A stretch of 64,000 nt of DNA from Methylothermaceae bacterium (GCA_026981855.1 JALSIB010000037.1:62001-126000); one strand, 5' to 3'. Positions 7,810-16,805 are shown, counted from the stretch's first letter. Notes: generated from the sequence alone by a model not told the origin. A program made the numbers and translations.

Positions 7810-8946
7810 TCAATCCCGCCCTTGGAGATATTCCTCCGGAACCGGAAGATCCCCGGGGGGAACGGGCCTGTCGTTGGGCCCTTGGGCCGTCTTGAGCTGA
7901 TAGACGTACGCCAGCACCTGGGCGACCGCCAGATACAGTCCCTCGGGAATTTCCTGTTCCAGCTCCGTACTGTAATACAAGGCGCGTGCCAAAGGCGGGG
8001 CGGCCAACAGGGGAATCCCCGCCGCCACCGCCTTGTCGCGGATCCGGGCGGCGATGAAATCGGTTCCCTTGGCGACCACCTTCGGCGCTCCACCCTGGCT
8101 TTGGTCATAACGCAGCGCCACCGCGAAATGGGTGGGGTTGGTCACCACCACATCGGCTTTCGGCACCTCCTCCATCATTCGTTGGCGGGCCCGCTCCTGT
8201 TGCAGCTGACGGATTTTTGACTTTACTTCCGGCCGCCCCTCCGACTCCTTCATTTCATCCTTGATCTCCTGCAAGGTCATCTTCAGCTTGCGGCGGTGAT
8301 CCCAAAGTTGATAGGGCACGTCCATCGCCACCAACACCAATAGCGACACCCCCAGCAACAAGACCGCCCACCAGAGGAACCCCAGCGAGGAAGCCAGCGC
8401 GGCCATCAGATCCTGATGGACCAGCCGCGACAATTCCCCCTTCCAGGAACCGAGCAGGGCCGCGGTCACCAGCCCCAACAGCAGCACTTTCAACAACGAC
8501 TTGACCAGTTCCACCAGGCCCCGCAGCGCGAACATGCGCTTGAGTCCTTCCAGCGGGTTGAGCTTGCCGAACTTCGGTTGCAGGCTTTCCCAGCTGAACG
8601 ACCAGCCGCCGAGCAGCAGAGGCGAGATCAGCGCCACGATTACCATCAGCGCCAAAAAGGGCGCCAGCAACAAGAGGCCGTCCCGCAATGCGGCGGCGCT
8701 GTGTTCCAGCAGGGCGGATGGATGAAACAGATCCCCCCGTTCGAGCCGGAAGCTGGCCCGCATGATGCGGCCCATGGAGCGGCCCATGTAATCGCTCAAG
8801 ACGCCGCATCCCACCACCCCCGCCATCACAACCATGAAAGTATTGAGTTCGCGCGACCGTGGAATCTGCCCTTTCTTCCGCGCATCCTCCAGGCGCTTGG
8901 GAGTCGGCTCTTCCGTTCTTTCCTGACTGTTGTCCTGTTCAGCCAT
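7810..8946 (-). CDS. flhB: Flagellar export switch protein FlhB
   Basis: A 378-residue export protein that switches substrate class from hook to filament. Four membrane helices lie between about residues 35 and 210, and the cytoplasmic domain carries the self-cleaving NPTH motif at 270-273 (VVVTNPTHFAVALRY). A short tail (QGPNDRPVPPGDLPVPEEY) follows the conserved core. It is 2 bases from fliR in the fliLMNOPQR-flhB unit. Confidence 0.96.
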   Translation of the reverse strand: MAEQDNSQERTEEPTPKRLEDARKKGQIPRSRELNTFMVVMAGVVGCGVLSDYMGRSMGRIMRASFRLERGDLFHPSALLEHSAAALRDGLLLLAPFLALMVIVALISPLLLGGWSFSWESLQPKFGKLNPLEGLKRMFALRGLVELVKSLLKVLLLGLVTAALLGSWKGELSRLVHQDLMAALASSLGFLWWAVLLLGVSLLVLVAMDVPYQLWDHRRKLKMTLQEIKDEMKESEGRPEVKSKIRQLQQERARQRMMEEVPKADVVVTNPTHFAVALRYDQSQGGAPKVVAKGTDFIAARIRDKAVAAGIPLLAAPPLARALYYSTELEQEIPEGLYLAVAQVLAYVYQLKTAQGPNDRPVPPGDLPVPEEYLQGRD

Positions 8947-8948
8947 AT

Positions 8949-9722
8949 TCAGGCCCGCAGCAACTTGAGGATCAATTCATAGGTGGCGGGCAAGGTGTCG
9001 GCGAACCGTTGCAGAATGGCCGGAAGCGTCAGCCAGATCAGCGCCAGCCCCAAAAGTAGGGTGATGGGGAAACCGACCGAGAAGATGTTGAGCTGGGGCG
9101 CGGCCCGAGTGGCGATCCCCAAGGCCATGTTCACGAACAGCAGCGCGATGACGATGGGCAGTGACAGCAGCACGCCACCACTGAAAACACCGCTGCTCCA
9201 GCGAACGAGGGTCCATAGATCCTCCCGCGCCAACCCCTCCAGGCCCGGCGGCAGGGTTTGGAAGCCGGCCGCGAGCATGTCGATCATGACCAAGTGACCG
9301 TCCAATCCCAGGAAAAACAGGGTGGCAAACAACAGGTAAAGCTGGGAGACCAGGGGAACCTGAACGCCGAGTTGGGGATCGATCATGGCGGCGAACCCCA
9401 GTCCCATGCTGTAGGCGATGTTCTGCCCGGCGAACACCAGGGCGGCAAAGGCCAGCTGGAGAACGAAACCCATGGCGATACCGATCACCAGTTCCCGCAC
9501 TGCCACCAGCACTGCGGCCAGATTCAACAGATCCGATTCCGCCACCGGCGGCAAGGACGGCATCACCGCCAGGGTCACGGCCAAGGCCAGAATCAGCCTC
9601 ACCCGCAGTGGAACGGAACGGCTGTTGAATATCGGCATCGCCACGAAGAAGGCACCGATGCGGAGGAACGGCCAGAAGAACCGGGCCACCCATTCCAGCA
9701 TTTGAGCCTCGGTCCATTGCAT
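8949..9722 (-). CDS. fliR: Flagellar biosynthesis protein FliR
   Basis: A 257-residue integral membrane protein of the export gate, with five to six hydrophobic segments through the whole length and the conserved family stretch IGFVLQ/AGQNIAYSMGLGFA near residues 80-110. It assembles with FliP and FliQ into the FliP5-FliQ4-FliR1 complex. It starts 2 bases after fliQ and ends 2 bases before flhB. Confidence 0.95.
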   Translation of the reverse strand: MQWTEAQMLEWVARFFWPFLRIGAFFVAMPIFNSRSVPLRVRLILALAVTLAVMPSLPPVAESDLLNLAAVLVAVRELVIGIAMGFVLQLAFAALVFAGQNIAYSMGLGFAAMIDPQLGVQVPLVSQLYLLFATLFFLGLDGHLVMIDMLAAGFQTLPPGLEGLAREDLWTLVRWSSGVFSGGVLLSLPIVIALLFVNMALGIATRAAPQLNIFSVGFPITLLLGLALIWLTLPAILQRFADTLPATYELILKLLRA

Positions 9723-9724
9723 GG

Positions 9725-9994
9725 TCAGCCGATCAGGGAAGGAATGTTTTCAAACAACGTCCGGGTGTAGTCCGTCAGCAGGCGCAGCATCCAGTGACCC
9801 GCCAGTACCAGCACCATCGCAACCACGATCAGCTTGGGAACGAATGTCAGCGTCATTTCGTTGATCTGCGTGGCCGCCTGAAACATGGCGATCACCAGAC
9901 CGGCCGCCAGCACCGACAACAAAATCGGAGCGGCCAGTTTGAGCGTGACCCAAAGCATCTCGTTCCCCACGGTCATGACGGTATCGGCGTCCAT
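9725..9994 (-). CDS. fliQ: Flagellar biosynthesis protein FliQ
   Basis: A typical 89-residue FliQ: two membrane helices (about 16-38 and 53-75) joined by the conserved AATQINEMTLTFVPK loop. It is part of the core export gate. A strong GAGGAGG ribosome site precedes the ATG. The 70-base gap from fliP is GC-rich with a run of eight Gs and holds no convincing second gene. Confidence 0.95.
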   Translation of the reverse strand: MDADTVMTVGNEMLWVTLKLAAPILLSVLAAGLVIAMFQAATQINEMTLTFVPKLIVVAMVLVLAGHWMLRLLTDYTRTLFENIPSLIG

Positions 9995-10064
9995 CGTTCC
10001 TCCTCAACGCCGGTTGCCGGATCGCCCGAAGGCGCCCCGCTCCCCCCCCGGCCTCAACCGATTC

Positions 10065-10826
10065 TCATACCACATAGAAACTGGCGGCCAGGGTTTCCAT
10101 GATCAACGCCCAGCCGTCCACCAGAACGAAAAGCATCAGTTTGAACGGCAGGGAAATGATGACCGGGGAAAGCATCATCATCCCCATGGACATCAACACA
10201 CTGGCGACCACCAGATCGATCACCAGAAACGGCAGAAACAACAGAAAGCCGATCTGGAAGGCGGTCTTGAGTTCCGAGGTCATGAAAGCCGGCACCAACA
10301 GTGACAACGGCACCTGATCCACCGATTCCAGATCCTGCCGGCCGGACAGGCGGACGAAAAGCGCCAAGTCACTCTCCCGGGTCTGGCGCAACATGAAGGT
10401 TCGAAGAGGCGGCAACGCCCGCTCCAAAGCCGTTCCGGCCTCGATCTTCTCTTCCAGATAAGGCTCGATCCCCGCCTGATAGGCCTTGTCGAACACCGGC
10501 AGCATGATGAAAAAGGTGAGGAGCAGGGAGATCCCCAGCAGGATCTGATTGTTGGGCGTCTGCCCCGTGCCCAGCGCCTGTCTCAAAATGGCGAGCACCA
10601 CCATGATCCGGGTGAAGGCGGTCATCGACAGCAGCAACGCCGGCAACAGGCTCAAGGCGGTCATCAACGCCAGCACCTGAATGCTGACGCTATAGGTCTT
10701 TCCCCCGCCGGGTTCGGCGGTCACCTGAATGGCCTCCAGACCGGGGGCGGCCGCCGCCCCCAGGGGCCACAGCAGCGGCGGAAGCAAAACGATCGCAACA
10801 CCAAGCAAGCGGCTCGCCCTCTTCAT
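10065..10826 (-). CDS. fliP: Flagellar biosynthesis protein FliP
   Basis: A 253-residue export-gate protein with an N-terminal cleavable signal (about 1-26), a membrane helix near 45-70, the periplasmic middle part, and two C-terminal helices from about 190 including the conserved [20 protein letters not shown]. The start overlaps the fliO stop as ATGA. Confidence 0.96.
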   Translation of the reverse strand: MKRASRLLGVAIVLLPPLLWPLGAAAAPGLEAIQVTAEPGGGKTYSVSIQVLALMTALSLLPALLLSMTAFTRIMVVLAILRQALGTGQTPNNQILLGISLLLTFFIMLPVFDKAYQAGIEPYLEEKIEAGTALERALPPLRTFMLRQTRESDLALFVRLSGRQDLESVDQVPLSLLVPAFMTSELKTAFQIGFLLFLPFLVIDLVVASVLMSMGMMMLSPVIISLPFKLMLFVLVDGWALIMETLAASFYVV

Positions 10827-11242
10827 TTTCCGGCACCCTGGTTCATCATCTGCTGCAGTTGGCCGGCGAAGCGGGCTTCCCGGGCCTGAAGCCGCCGCCC
10901 CCCTTCCAGGACGTGAAGGGTTTGCACCCGGCCCGGTGCCACCCCCAGAACCAGCTGGACCTCACCGACTTCCACCACCATCAGTTTTTCCCGACCCCCC
11001 AGGGAGATCCCCCCAAGCAGGCGCATCTGCCCCCCCAAGGGAGAACTCAAGCGATTGATTTTCTTCAACCCCCATGAAAACAAAAAAATCAGGGCCAACA
11101 CCAGCGCCAACCCCCCCAGCCATTGAGCGATCAAGGCCGGGCCCATTCCGGGAGTCGTCGCCGTTGCGGCCCAAACGGAGGTATGCCAGCCACATGTCAC
11201 AACCAGAAAGCACCGGCATCTTATTTTGCTGTTGAGACTCAT
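10823..11242 (-). CDS. fliO: Flagellar biosynthesis protein FliO
   Basis: A 139-residue FliO: an N-terminal hydrophobic region resembling a signal, one membrane helix at about 42-60 ([19 protein letters not shown]) and a basic cytoplasmic domain containing the family's [23 protein letters not shown]. FliO helps FliP assemble. It sits between fliN and fliP as expected. The exact start is uncertain because the region before the helix is poorly conserved. Confidence 0.9.
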   Translation of the reverse strand: MSLNSKIRCRCFLVVTCGWHTSVWAATATTPGMGPALIAQWLGGLALVLALIFLFSWGLKKINRLSSPLGGQMRLLGGISLGGREKLMVVEVGEVQLVLGVAPGRVQTLHVLEGGRRLQAREARFAGQLQQMMNQGAGK

Positions 11243-11253
11243 GGAAATGACCG

Positions 11254-11727
11254 CTATTTCAACCTGCGTACCCTTTCGGCCGGGCTGATGACATCGGTGA
11301 GGCGAACGCCGAACTTGTCGTTGACGACCACCACCTCCCCATGGGCGATCAAGGTTCCGTTCACCAACACATCCATGGAATCGCCCGCCAGCCGGTCCAG
11401 TTCCACCACCGACCCCTGATTGAGCTGGAGCAGGTTGCGGATACTGATCCGGGTTCGTCCTATCTCCAGAGAAAGGGTGACAGGAATATCGAGGATGACG
11501 TCGAGGTTGACATCCTCCTGGACGGCGGAAGGAGGATCCGCATCCTGATCGACTTCCTCGTAAGTGGCGGGGGCGAAATCCGGAGCCGCTTCGCTTTCCA
11601 CCGCCTCCCCCTGCCTCGCGTCATCCGGCAACACCTCACCGCCGGCGTCCGTATCGGCGGGGGCGGGAACGCCTTCTCCGGATTCGGCGTCCAATCCTTC
11701 GTCCGGGCTTTGGTCATTCTCGCTCAT
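11254..11727 (-). CDS. fliN: Flagellar switch protein FliN
   Basis: A 157-residue C-ring protein. The first 75 residues are acidic and poorly conserved. The C-terminal SpoA domain (about 80-155) has the diagnostic IPVTLSLEIGRTRISIRNLL, GSVVELDRLAGDSMDVLVNG and GEVVVVNDKFGVRLTDV blocks. It overlaps the fliM end by 14 bases. FliN forms the lower C-ring with FliM. Confidence 0.95.
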   Translation of the reverse strand: MSENDQSPDEGLDAESGEGVPAPADTDAGGEVLPDDARQGEAVESEAAPDFAPATYEEVDQDADPPSAVQEDVNLDVILDIPVTLSLEIGRTRISIRNLLQLNQGSVVELDRLAGDSMDVLVNGTLIAHGEVVVVNDKFGVRLTDVISPAERVRRLK

Positions 11728-12766
11728 CGGCTTCTCCTTCCTTCTGTAAGTGCTCTATCCAATGCGCGGCCGGCTGGATATCCGGACCACGCTTCACCTT
11801 GCTTTCGATTTTGATCGCGTAATTGCCATTGGCCACACCGACCCGCCCGTGGAACAACGGCACTTCCTCGGAATACAGCACCACCTGGTCGGGAATTTCC
11901 ACCGGGATGATGTCACCGGCTTCCAGGTTCAGCACCTGCTCGACAGTCATGGTTTTATCGAGCAGGATTCCGTACAGTTCCACCTGGGTTTCTTTGACTT
12001 CGTAGTCGAGCGCCATGCGCCAACGATCATCCACCTCCCCCCGGTCGCTTTGAATGGAATCGAGCAGCTCCCTGATCGGCTCTATCATCGAGTAGGGGAG
12101 GCAAATGTGCAGATCCCCGCCGCCGCCCTCCAGTTCGATATGCATGCTGGTATTGACCACGATCTCCGAAGGGCTGACGATATTGGCGAACTGGGGATTG
12201 ACTTCCGAGCCGATATATTCGGGTTCCACGTCCATCACCGGCTTCCAGGCTTCCTTCAAATCATTGAAAACCATTTCGAGCAGGATCTGAATGACCCGCA
12301 TTTCGGTTGGCGTGAATTCACGGCCTTCGATCTTGTTGTAGAACTGGCCACTGCCACCGAAATAATTGTCCACCGCCGTAAATACCAAGGTCGGATCCAT
12401 GACGATCAGCGCCCGCCCGCGAAGCGGCTTGAAGCGGATGAGATTCAGGTTGGTGGGCACGAACAGACCATGGACGAATTCGGAAAACTTGACCACCTGA
12501 ATGCCGGAAAAAGAGACTTCGGCGGTACGCCTCAACAAGTTGAACAGACTGATACGGAAATGCCGGGCGAAGCGCTCGTTGACCATTTCCAGGGTCGGCA
12601 TGCTTCCCCGGACGATACGATCCTGACTGGTGAAATCATAGGACTGCGATCCCTCGTCCTGGAAAGCGCCCTCGCTATCGTCGGTCTCCACGGCACCCGC
12701 ATCGACGCCGTGGAGCAGCGCATCGATCTCATCCTGTGACAGCAGGTCGTCGGCCGGCATGATCAC
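11714..12766 (-). CDS. fliM: Flagellar switch protein FliM
   Basis: A 350-residue switch protein that reads phospho-CheY. The N-terminal CheY-binding peptide LSQDEIDALL is intact at residues 9-18, followed by the CheC-like middle domain (about 50-230; contains GGSGQFYNKIEGREFTPTE) and a C-terminal SpoA domain (about 250-330). It overlaps fliL as ATGA. The intact CheY peptide contrasts with the altered CheY and missing kinase genes of this locus. Confidence 0.96.
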   Translation of the reverse strand: MIMPADDLLSQDEIDALLHGVDAGAVETDDSEGAFQDEGSQSYDFTSQDRIVRGSMPTLEMVNERFARHFRISLFNLLRRTAEVSFSGIQVVKFSEFVHGLFVPTNLNLIRFKPLRGRALIVMDPTLVFTAVDNYFGGSGQFYNKIEGREFTPTEMRVIQILLEMVFNDLKEAWKPVMDVEPEYIGSEVNPQFANIVSPSEIVVNTSMHIELEGGGGDLHICLPYSMIEPIRELLDSIQSDRGEVDDRWRMALDYEVKETQVELYGILLDKTMTVEQVLNLEAGDIIPVEIPDQVVLYSEEVPLFHGRVGVANGNYAIKIESKVKRGPDIQPAAHWIEHLQKEGEADERE

Positions 12767-13287
12767 TCCATCAGGAATTTGGTGAAGAACACCGCTTCGA
12801 TCTCGGCGCCATCGGACTGCATGTCGAGCACTTTCTGGACCTCCCCCTGAATGGCTTCCCGCAACGCCAGCTTGCCCTGTGCCGTCCTGAGATCCTGTGG
12901 CTTGTATCGCCCCAGCAGCAAGAGCAGGTTGTTGCGTATCATCGGCGCATGTTTGCGCACCGCCTCGTTCGAGGCTTCATCATAGGTCAGCACGCTGAAC
13001 TCAACTTGCATCAAACGCGCCCCGCTGCCCCGGGGGAAATTCACCAGCAAAGGAGCGAACTGGTGGAAGTGGGCTTCTTTCGGCCCGGAAGGCTTTTTCT
13101 CAATCTCGGCCTCATCCTCCTCGGGTTCGGCCGTCTCCTCTCCGCCGCCGAAGGGAGGCAGTCCCATGAAATACATTCCGGCGCCACCACCGGCCAGAAG
13201 CAATATCACCAGACCACCCAGGATGATCCATTTCTTGGAGGATTTTTTCTCCTCCCCCAGATCCAGATCTTCGTTACTACTTGCCAT
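12763..13287 (-). CDS. fliL: Flagellar basal-body protein FliL
   Basis: A 174-residue stator-associated membrane protein: a charged cytoplasmic N-terminus (EEKKSSKK), one helix at about 20-42 (WIILGGLVILLLAGGGAGMYFMG), an acidic linker and the periplasmic FliL domain ending VFFTKFLME. The ATG at 13287 is chosen because CAGGAGG lies 6 bases upstream; a longer in-frame reading exists but lacks a ribosome site. It heads the fliLMNOPQR-flhB unit. Confidence 0.93.
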   Translation of the reverse strand: MASSNEDLDLGEEKKSSKKWIILGGLVILLLAGGGAGMYFMGLPPFGGGEETAEPEEDEAEIEKKPSGPKEAHFHQFAPLLVNFPRGSGARLMQVEFSVLTYDEASNEAVRKHAPMIRNNLLLLLGRYKPQDLRTAQGKLALREAIQGEVQKVLDMQSDGAEIEAVFFTKFLME

Positions 13288-13310
13288 CGCACACCTCCTG
13301 ACTTGGCAAA

Positions 13311-13326
13311 TGCAATACCCATACCA
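13311..13326 (-). promoter_or_regulatory. Possible sigma-54 promoter of the fliL operon
   Basis: The minus strand reads TGGTATGGGTATTGCA, matching the sigma-54 pattern TGGCACG-N4-TTGC with GG and GC 10 bases apart. The homologous operon in Pseudomonas is RpoN/FleQ dependent. Against it, the predicted start lies about 13 bases before the fliL ATG, so the leader would begin at the Shine-Dalgarno sequence. Confidence 0.35.
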
Positions 13327-13429
13327 TCCAATATTCTTATTTATTATCAACAAGTTGAAAGACAGATAACTCCCGCTTGGCCACTTTTCCATCCCCTGTG
13401 ACGAATTTACGTCGCCTGGCGCCTCCACC

Positions 13430-13458
13430 TTGGAACTTGAGCAACGAGGTTGTATGCT
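13430..13458 (+). promoter_or_regulatory. Possible sigma-70 promoter giving a leaderless mRNA
   Basis: TTGGAA and TATGCT are separated by 17 bases. Transcription would start about 7 bases further, at or within a base or two of the ATG at 13465. No Shine-Dalgarno lies at a usable distance before that ATG, so a leaderless message is plausible. Confidence 0.4.
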
Positions 13459-13464
13459 AAACCC

Positions 13465-14319
13465 ATGATGAATGACCGTTTACCCCGCGCCCCCAGGGTT
13501 CTGGTGGTAGAGGATGATGAAATCTCCAGGATCTGTCTCGTTGCCTTGTTGACCCGGATGGGATACGAAGTGGAAGAGGCCATCACCGGTGGACAAGCGG
13601 TGGAATTCATGCGCCGGCATTGCTTCGACCTGGTGGTGATGGACCTCCATCTCCCCGACGGCCCGGCGGAAGACAGGCTGGCCGAACTCCAACCCCTGGA
13701 TACCTCGCCACCGATATTTGCGGTCACCACCCGGGTCACGATCGAAAGGACCGGCGAACTGTTTCGGGCAGGTTTCAGCGATTATTTGCTCAAACCTGTT
13801 TCCGCCGAAACATTGACGGCAAAGATGGCGGCCCATTCGGGAAACCCGGGCCGGTACCTGCGGCAACTTTCACACCAGATCACCAGCCATCTCGAGCATC
13901 ACCTCCCCGCAGGCATCCGGCTGATCAAAAAATTTTTGGCGGAATTGCCGGGACAATTGAAAGCGGTGCAATCGGCCCTGAACCAGAACCGCCGGGAAGA
14001 GGCTGTGGAAATCGTGCACAAACTCCATGGCGCGGCGGGCTTTATCGGTTTTTCGGAATTGGAGCGAGTGGCCGACAGGCTGGAGGAAACGCTGCAGGAA
14101 GCGGAAACATCCTTGCAGAAAGCAGCGTGGGAAGAAGTTGAAAAAGAAGCCCAACGCCTGCTGGCGTCGGGCGATGATTTATTGGAAATTCTGAATCAGG
14201 AAGCTTACCACCTGTCACTTCTGTCGGAGGGGTCCGGGAAGTGTTCGCCGGACCGAAATTCGTCCGTAGATTCAGGCTCGGCGCGGCCCTTCCCGGACCC
14301 CGAAAAAGCAAACCGATAA
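13465..14319 (+). CDS. Two-domain response regulator: receiver plus Hpt
   Basis: A 284-residue phosphorelay protein without kinase or output domain. The receiver (about 10-120) has Asp17-Asp18, phospho-acceptor Asp60 (VVMDLHLPDG) and Lys110. The Hpt domain (about 140-235) has its phosphorylatable His at 185 in VHKLHGAAGFIG, with His where the common motif HxLKG has Lys. The last 38 or so residues (SEGSGKCSPDRNSS onward) are encoded by a repeat element shared with 41268-41398, so the native C-terminus was probably different. It lies between fliL and fimV; partners are unknown. Confidence 0.85.
   Translation: MMNDRLPRAPRVLVVEDDEISRICLVALLTRMGYEVEEAITGGQAVEFMRRHCFDLVVMDLHLPDGPAEDRLAELQPLDTSPPIFAVTTRVTIERTGELFRAGFSDYLLKPVSAETLTAKMAAHSGNPGRYLRQLSHQITSHLEHHLPAGIRLIKKFLAELPGQLKAVQSALNQNRREEAVEIVHKLHGAAGFIGFSELERVADRLEETLQEAETSLQKAAWEEVEKEAQRLLASGDDLLEILNQEAYHLSLLSEGSGKCSPDRNSSVDSGSARPFPDPEKANR
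14204..14316 (+). repeat. Palindromic repeat element, copy A
   Basis: Perfect 13-base inverted arms, GGGGTCCGGGAAG at 14229-14241 and its complement at 14289-14301, enclose a 47-base core. The outer flanks CTTACCACC..TCACTTCTG..CGGAG (14204-14228) and GAAAAAGCAAACCGA (14302-14316) recur in the same orientation in copy B (41268-41398), but the core is inverted there. The element runs through the end of the receiver-Hpt gene and stops just before the convergent fimV stop. Confidence 0.85.
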
Positions 14320-14330
14320 GTGTGTCGAGA

Positions 14331-16805
14331 TCAGGAAGTCAGGCGCAGCTTGTCAAGCAGATCCTGAGCCTCCCGTTTTTGCTGCCCGCTCCCCCGCTCC
14401 AGGATTTCATCCAGAATCTCCCGGGCGGCATCGACATCTTCCATGTCCACATAGGCACGGGCCAGATCGAGCTTGGTGTCGATTTCATCCATGTCGGTCA
14501 AATCGAACGCTTCACCCGACGCGTCCTCCTGTTCTGCAGCATCCTCCACCGCTTCCCCGGAAAGCGAGGTGAATTCCAGAGTCTCATCCTCCCTGGTTTG
14601 CGATGCTTGTGGCTGGTCATCGGTCTTGCCGACTTCAAGATCGAAACCACTCAGATCGAAATCGAGGGAATGATCATCGGCATCGGATCGCTCGTCCGCC
14701 CCCTCTTCGGTGGACTTTTCCTGGGTTGCGGCAACATCCGAGGCGCCTTGCTCATTCGTGGCCGAAAATTCAAACTGATCGAAATCCAGATCGGCAAGCC
14801 CGTCATCTTTTGCACTGGATGCTTCCGGCGGCGAGGAATCGCCACCTGCAGGCAAATCCATGTCGACATCCTCAAGCGGGGCGGAGGTCGCCAAATCCAT
14901 ATTTTGTTCAGGTGATGCCGCACCGAACAATGAGGAATCAGGGCAGATCTCACGCCCCATTTCAACGACCTTGTGCCAGAATTCTTCATCTTGTTGGGCA
15001 CCTGCCTCCCGCAGATCCCGGGCATAAGCCTCGAATTGAGCGCCGTCTTCATTGGCATAGTAGATTTCCAGCAGTTTCAGCCGCAGCTCCGGCTTCTCGG
15101 GCTCATCCGCCAATGCCTGCTTGATGAGCTCCTCGGCCTGCTGATAACGGCCATAGGCCAGATAGACGTCCGCTTCGGCAATGGGATCGACCGCATCGTT
15201 TTCGGTCTCGAGGATATCGAAATCGCTGGGGGTGAACTCACTAAGGAAAGAGCTTTCCGCCACTTCCATCCCGGCAGTGGAAGTGACGGCTGTCGCCATG
15301 GGTGTGGTCGCGGCAGCCTGAATGGAGGCGTCCTGATCCGCCCCGTCCATTTCCGCCAGCAGGGTATCGGCCTGCACCTCGGCCTCCTGCCGCCTGCGCC
15401 ATATCATCCATCCGGCGATTCCCAGCAGCAGCAAACTGCCCCCTCCCATGCCGAGAAACATCGGCTCATCCAGCAGGGCCGTCAGGAAGGAAGGCTCCGT
15501 TTCTTTTTCCGCAACCGCCGGGGGTCGTTGCTGCACCGGTTTTGCTTTCTGGCTGGATTTGGATTCCGGTTTCCCGCTTTGTTCGGGCTGCGGGCGCGTC
15601 CCGGCCTGTTCCTGCACCGCCACTTTGGCCGTGGTTTCCCTTTCTGTCATCACCGGGGCGAGATCATCGCCAGCCGTCACGGCCGCTTCGGTGACGGAAT
15701 GGGTGGATGGGCGTCCCCCAGCCACCGTAGCGGAATCATCGCCAGCGGTCTCGACAGCCTCTGGCTGTTGTCTGGCTTGAAGCGCCGCCAGTTGCGCATT
15801 CTGCATTTGCAGCAGCGCCGACATTTTCTGCTCCAGGGCTTCGAGACGGGCCTTGAGCGCTTCGTTCTCGGCCCTCAGGCTGTCGATCTTCTCCCGGGTC
15901 TGCGCGCTCACCTCGTCCGGCCCCTCGATGATCGGCATCCCGACCTGCCCCGAATCAACCTCATTCTCTTCGGGGGCTTCCAGCTTCAATTTGGGCTCGT
16001 CCGCTTCGGCCAGCGCTTCATCCCGCTGCGTTTTCGGGGTGGATTCTTCCCTGGTTGCCAGCCAGGAACGGTACTGCTCTCTCAATTCGCGCCGCGCCTG
16101 GGAGCTGGACAATCGGGAAACCGCCTGCGGGGATGGAATCTTCAGCGTCACCCCTTGCTTGAGATTATTGACATTGCCATCGAGGAAGGCTTCCGGGTTT
16201 TCCCGATACAGCGCCATCACCATCTGCTCGGTGGTGACAGAAGCATCCCGTTTCAGCCTTTCGGCGATTTTCCAGAGGGATTCGTTGCGTTTCACCGGCC
16301 CATAGGCGACACCCGGGCTGGCTGTTTCCACCGTGGCGACAGAGCGGCTGTGTTGGAGAGGGCCCGGCGTGACAGCCGGAACGCTGTGGACAACGGCGAC
16401 TTCATCGGCAAAAGAAACCGGGGGATCCAGAAGCACCGTGAATTCCCTCAGCATCCGCCCCTGGGGCCAGTTGACCTCGAGCAGAAAATCCAGGAACGGC
16501 TCGCGAATGACGTTGGGAGACGTCACCTGGATCACGACGGAACCATCGGCCTTGCGGACAGGCTTGAAACGCAAATTCGCCAGATAGTAAGGCCGTTCCA
16601 ACCCCGCTTTGGAGAAGGCCGCGGGAGACGCCAGACGGACTTTGATCTGAGAAACGTCCTCGCCTGAAGATACCAGGAGCGGAATTTCCGCCAGGAATTT
16701 CTGGTTGAGCGCTGAGTGTAGTTTGATCTCCCCCACACCCAGAGCGTTCACGCCCGCCGGCGTGAGAACGCTCACCACAGCCAGGGTCTTAGCGAATTTG
16801 CGCAC
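14331..16805 (-). CDS. fimV: FimV/TspA family peptidoglycan-binding membrane protein
   Basis: An approximately 824-residue polar hub protein. A signal peptide is followed by the family's N-terminal motif (LGVGEIKLHSALNQKFLAEI). A LysM domain lies near 170-230 (VKRNESLWKIAERLKRDA), a coiled coil near 305-345, a Pro/Ala/Gln-rich stretch before the membrane helix (about 450-475, LLLLGIAGWMIWRRR), a long acidic cytoplasmic part, and a C-terminal FimV helical domain (DTKLDLARAYVDMEDVDAAR). The GTG at 16805 follows AGGTGA; a GTG at 16814 without a ribosome site is the alternative. Position after asd matches pseudomonads. Confidence 0.92.
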   Translation of the reverse strand: MRKFAKTLAVVSVLTPAGVNALGVGEIKLHSALNQKFLAEIPLLVSSGEDVSQIKVRLASPAAFSKAGLERPYYLANLRFKPVRKADGSVVIQVTSPNVIREPFLDFLLEVNWPQGRMLREFTVLLDPPVSFADEVAVVHSVPAVTPGPLQHSRSVATVETASPGVAYGPVKRNESLWKIAERLKRDASVTTEQMVMALYRENPEAFLDGNVNNLKQGVTLKIPSPQAVSRLSSSQARRELREQYRSWLATREESTPKTQRDEALAEADEPKLKLEAPEENEVDSGQVGMPIIEGPDEVSAQTREKIDSLRAENEALKARLEALEQKMSALLQMQNAQLAALQARQQPEAVETAGDDSATVAGGRPSTHSVTEAAVTAGDDLAPVMTERETTAKVAVQEQAGTRPQPEQSGKPESKSSQKAKPVQQRPPAVAEKETEPSFLTALLDEPMFLGMGGGSLLLLGIAGWMIWRRRQEAEVQADTLLAEMDGADQDASIQAAATTPMATAVTSTAGMEVAESSFLSEFTPSDFDILETENDAVDPIAEADVYLAYGRYQQAEELIKQALADEPEKPELRLKLLEIYYANEDGAQFEAYARDLREAGAQQDEEFWHKVVEMGREICPDSSLFGAASPEQNMDLATSAPLEDVDMDLPAGGDSSPPEASSAKDDGLADLDFDQFEFSATNEQGASDVAATQEKSTEEGADERSDADDHSLDFDLSGFDLEVGKTDDQPQASQTREDETLEFTSLSGEAVEDAAEQEDASGEAFDLTDMDEIDTKLDLARAYVDMEDVDAAREILDEILERGSGQQKREAQDLLDKLRLTS

